A stretch of DNA of 8,797 nucleotides from Pseudomonadales bacterium. Its GTDB lineage: Bacteria; Pseudomonadota; Gammaproteobacteria; Pseudomonadales; Azotimanducaceae. The notes under the pieces are model-generated. The model searched no databases. It worked only from the letters and a program-made list of their open reading frames with translations, and was not told the origin of the DNA. How positions within the stretch are numbered: the first letter of the stretch is position 1; every line of letters starts with the position of its first letter. Positions 7,390 through 8,797 of the stretch are shown in pieces. The position numbers and the translations under genes were made by a program. The stretch is taken from positions 1-8,797 of the forward strand of contig SKXG01000072.1 of the NCBI GenBank assembly GCA_007128525.1, written 5' to 3'.

Positions 7390-8093
7390 TGCAATACGCT
7401 CTGCAGCGACAGGCCAAGGCACCTGCGCGGCCGGCCTTATCCTGGCTGCTCGCCCTGGTCCTTATGGCCAGTGCGCCGGCCTGGGCCGACAGCGATGATG
7501 CCTATGCATCTGACGATCCCTACGAGGTCGTGCAGCAGGCGTCGGACGATCTGCTGGCCCTGATCAAGGATGCCAAAAATTACTACGACGACGATCCGGA
7601 CCGGTTCTACGCGGCAGTCACCGAGCTGCTTGATCCTATTGTCGACTTTGATGGCTTCGCGCGTGGCGTTCTGGGTCCACAGTACGCACGCCGCGCGTCG
7701 TCTGAGCAGCGGCGGGAGTTCAGTGAAACCTTCAAGAGCAGCTTGATCGACAACTACGCGCGGGCACTGTTGCAGTTCAATAATGAAGAGATTCGGGTAA
7801 AGCGCGACGACCGACCATCCCAGGACGAAAACCGTCGTGAAGTAAACATGGAGCTGCGCACCACTGATGGCCGGAACTTTCCGGTCAGCTACAGCATGGC
7901 CCGGAACAGTGAGGGGCGCTGGCAGGTCCGCAATATCATCGTCAATGGCGTCAACATCGGACTGACCTATCGGCGGCAGTTTGAAAGTGCCATGCGCTCG
8001 CCTCAATACGGCGGCGATCTGGACAAGGTCATCGCCGACTGGGGTGACAAAGTGGCCGAGATCGACGTGCCGGTTGACGAAGAAGGCAGCTGA
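7389..8093 (+). CDS. mlaC: Periplasmic phospholipid carrier MlaC (Ttg2D family)
   Basis: MlaC is the soluble periplasmic protein that shuttles phospholipid between the outer-membrane MlaA-porin complex and MlaFEDB. The 234-residue precursor has a long basic N-region, a hydrophobic core (LSWLLALVLMASAP) and an AWA cleavage site after residue 33. The mature part is the MlaC/Ttg2D fold: LLDPIVDFDGFARGVLGPQY, a helical section with EFSETFKSSLIDNYARAL, and a beta sheet ending in WQVRNIIVNGVNIGLTYRRQ, all family hallmarks. The mature N-terminus is acidic (DSDDAYASDDPYE), as is the C-terminus. It starts by overlapping the mlaD stop and ends 3 nt before mlaB. Homologues are also described as toluene tolerance proteins. 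Confidence 0.97.
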   Translation: MQYALQRQAKAPARPALSWLLALVLMASAPAWADSDDAYASDDPYEVVQQASDDLLALIKDAKNYYDDDPDRFYAAVTELLDPIVDFDGFARGVLGPQYARRASSEQRREFSETFKSSLIDNYARALLQFNNEEIRVKRDDRPSQDENRREVNMELRTTDGRNFPVSYSMARNSEGRWQVRNIIVNGVNIGLTYRRQFESAMRSPQYGGDLDKVIADWGDKVAEIDVPVDEEGS

Positions 8094-8096
8094 GCC

Positions 8097-8429
8097 ATGG
8101 AGCTGACGCAGCGGCCGGATGGTGTCTGGGCACTGTCCGGCTACATCGACTTTGACAACGCAACAGCGGTTCGCGACCGGGTCCAGGCAGCACTCGGCCA
8201 GGAAACTTCGTGGACACTGGACTTGGCCGGTCTGGAAGAGGCCGGCAGTATTGTTGTCGCGCTGATGTTGGCCTGGTGCCGCAGCGCAGCCGTTTCCGGA
8301 GCGACAGTGCGTTATGTGGGTGTTCCCGATTCTCTGGTGCGCTTGATCAGCTTTGTGGGGCTGCAGGACTTGATGCCGGTGAATGGGGACAGCGAAGCGC
8401 ACGCGGATGCGCCAGCGCAAGCGTATTGA
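8097..8429 (+). CDS. mlaB: STAS-domain subunit MlaB
   Basis: MlaB is a small cytoplasmic STAS protein that binds MlaF and is needed for ATPase activity and stability of MlaFEDB in E. coli. The 110-residue product has the STAS outline: the strand GVWALSGYIDFDNATAV, then LDLAGLEEAGSIVVALMLAW, then ATVRYVGVPDSLVRLISFVG. Ser51 in EAGS lines up with the Ser/Thr found in most relatives (Thr52 in E. coli). The preceding residue is Gly, where many STAS proteins have Asp. The ATG lies 3 nt after the mlaC stop, with AAGG at 8083-8086 as a modest ribosome site. The stop codon lies within the first copy of a 15-bp tandem duplication. Sequence similarity within STAS proteins is low, so the name rests partly on operon position. 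Confidence 0.93.
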   Translation: MELTQRPDGVWALSGYIDFDNATAVRDRVQAALGQETSWTLDLAGLEEAGSIVVALMLAWCRSAAVSGATVRYVGVPDSLVRLISFVGLQDLMPVNGDSEAHADAPAQAY

Positions 8430-8447
8430 AATCAAGCGTATTGAAAT
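8418..8447. repeat. Perfect 15-bp tandem duplication across the mlaB stop
   Basis: CAAGCGTATTGAAAT is present twice in succession, at 8418-8432 and 8433-8447, with no mismatch. The unit includes the last three mlaB sense codons (Gln-Ala-Tyr) and its TGA, so the second copy lies entirely in the mlaB-ibaG spacer. The protein end is the same with one copy or two. Replication slippage is the simplest origin. Confidence 0.95.
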
Positions 8448-8470
8448 AAAGGTAGGGGATTAGAGCGAGC

Positions 8471-8701
8471 ATGGTAACCGAAGAAATCAGAACCCGAATC
8501 CAGGCTGAGCTGCCTGATGCACAAGTGGATGCGCAGGGAGATGGCAGCCGGATGCAGATTCGTGTGGTCAGCACCGCATTCGACGGACTGTCGCGTGTCC
8601 AGAAGCAGCAAAAAGTCTACGGCTGCATCAACGACCTGATTGCCAACGGTTCGCTGCATGCGGTCAGCATCCAGGCCCTGACACCTGACGAGAGCCGCTG
8701 A
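8471..8701 (+). CDS. ibaG: BolA family protein IbaG
   Basis: IbaG is a small BolA-type protein linked to acid stress. Members of the family bind monothiol glutaredoxin with a shared iron-sulphur cluster. The 76-residue product is slightly shorter than E. coli IbaG because the C-terminal tail is missing. It shows the family core FDGLSRVQKQQKVYG and the C-terminal HAVSIQALTP, whose His is the conserved candidate cluster ligand. GDGSRMQIRVVS forms the preceding strand. The ATG is 41 nt after the mlaB stop. AGGGGA at 8454-8459 lies a little far upstream (11 nt). Placement between mlaB and murA is the same as in E. coli, which supports the name. Confidence 0.95.
   Translation: MVTEEIRTRIQAELPDAQVDAQGDGSRMQIRVVSTAFDGLSRVQKQQKVYGCINDLIANGSLHAVSIQALTPDESR

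Positions 8702-8797
<96 letters not shown>

Noticed and set aside
7437..8435. A 332-codon minus-strand open frame opposite mlaC and mlaB
   Set aside because: It mirrors two well-supported genes and shows no domain or ribosome site. Its length comes from codon bias on the other strand.

Overview
The window is an ordinary chromosomal cell-envelope region of a GC-rich, non-enteric gammaproteobacterium. The evidence is the gene order: yrbG-kdsC-lptC-lptA-lptB-rpoN on one strand, facing away from mlaF-mlaE-mlaD-mlaC-mlaB-ibaG-murA on the other. This matches the conserved gammaproteobacterial lpt/mla neighbourhood. The proteins look like those of marine Oceanospirillales/Pseudomonadales-type lineages, but I cannot name a genus from the sequence alone.

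Minus strand, read from about 5250 down to 1. A sigma70-type promoter (TTGAAA-17-TTTAAT) lies in the divergent gap. Behind it come a Ca2+/Na+ antiporter family gene (yrbG), the KDO 8-phosphate phosphatase gene (kdsC), three genes of the lipopolysaccharide transport machine (lptC, lptA, lptB) and sigma-54 (rpoN). Each gene overlaps the next or is separated by fewer than 20 nt, so this is very probably one transcript. After an 80-nt gap containing a 12-bp tandem duplication, the last 50 bases may hold the beginning of hpf (ribosome hibernation factor), which usually follows rpoN. That call is tentative.

Plus strand, 5303 to the end. An extended -10 element precedes the Mla phospholipid transport operon: mlaF (ATPase), mlaE (permease), mlaD (MCE ring protein), mlaC (periplasmic carrier) and mlaB (STAS subunit). 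These are followed by ibaG (BolA family) and the first 31 codons of murA (first committed step of peptidoglycan synthesis), which runs off the window.

The two operons balance each other functionally. Lpt moves LPS out to the outer-membrane surface, KdsC supplies KDO for the LPS core, and Mla removes misplaced phospholipids from the outer membrane.

I found no mobile element, CRISPR array, RNA gene or clearly novel system. Points worth a second look are: the absence of kdsD from its usual place between yrbG and kdsC; a long acidic tail on LptC; an unusual Arg-Ser pair just after the LptB Walker A motif; two perfect in-place tandem duplications (12 and 15 bp), one duplicating a Shine-Dalgarno-like motif and one duplicating the mlaB stop codon; and frequent non-ATG starts (TTG for mlaF and mlaE, GTG for kdsC and murA).
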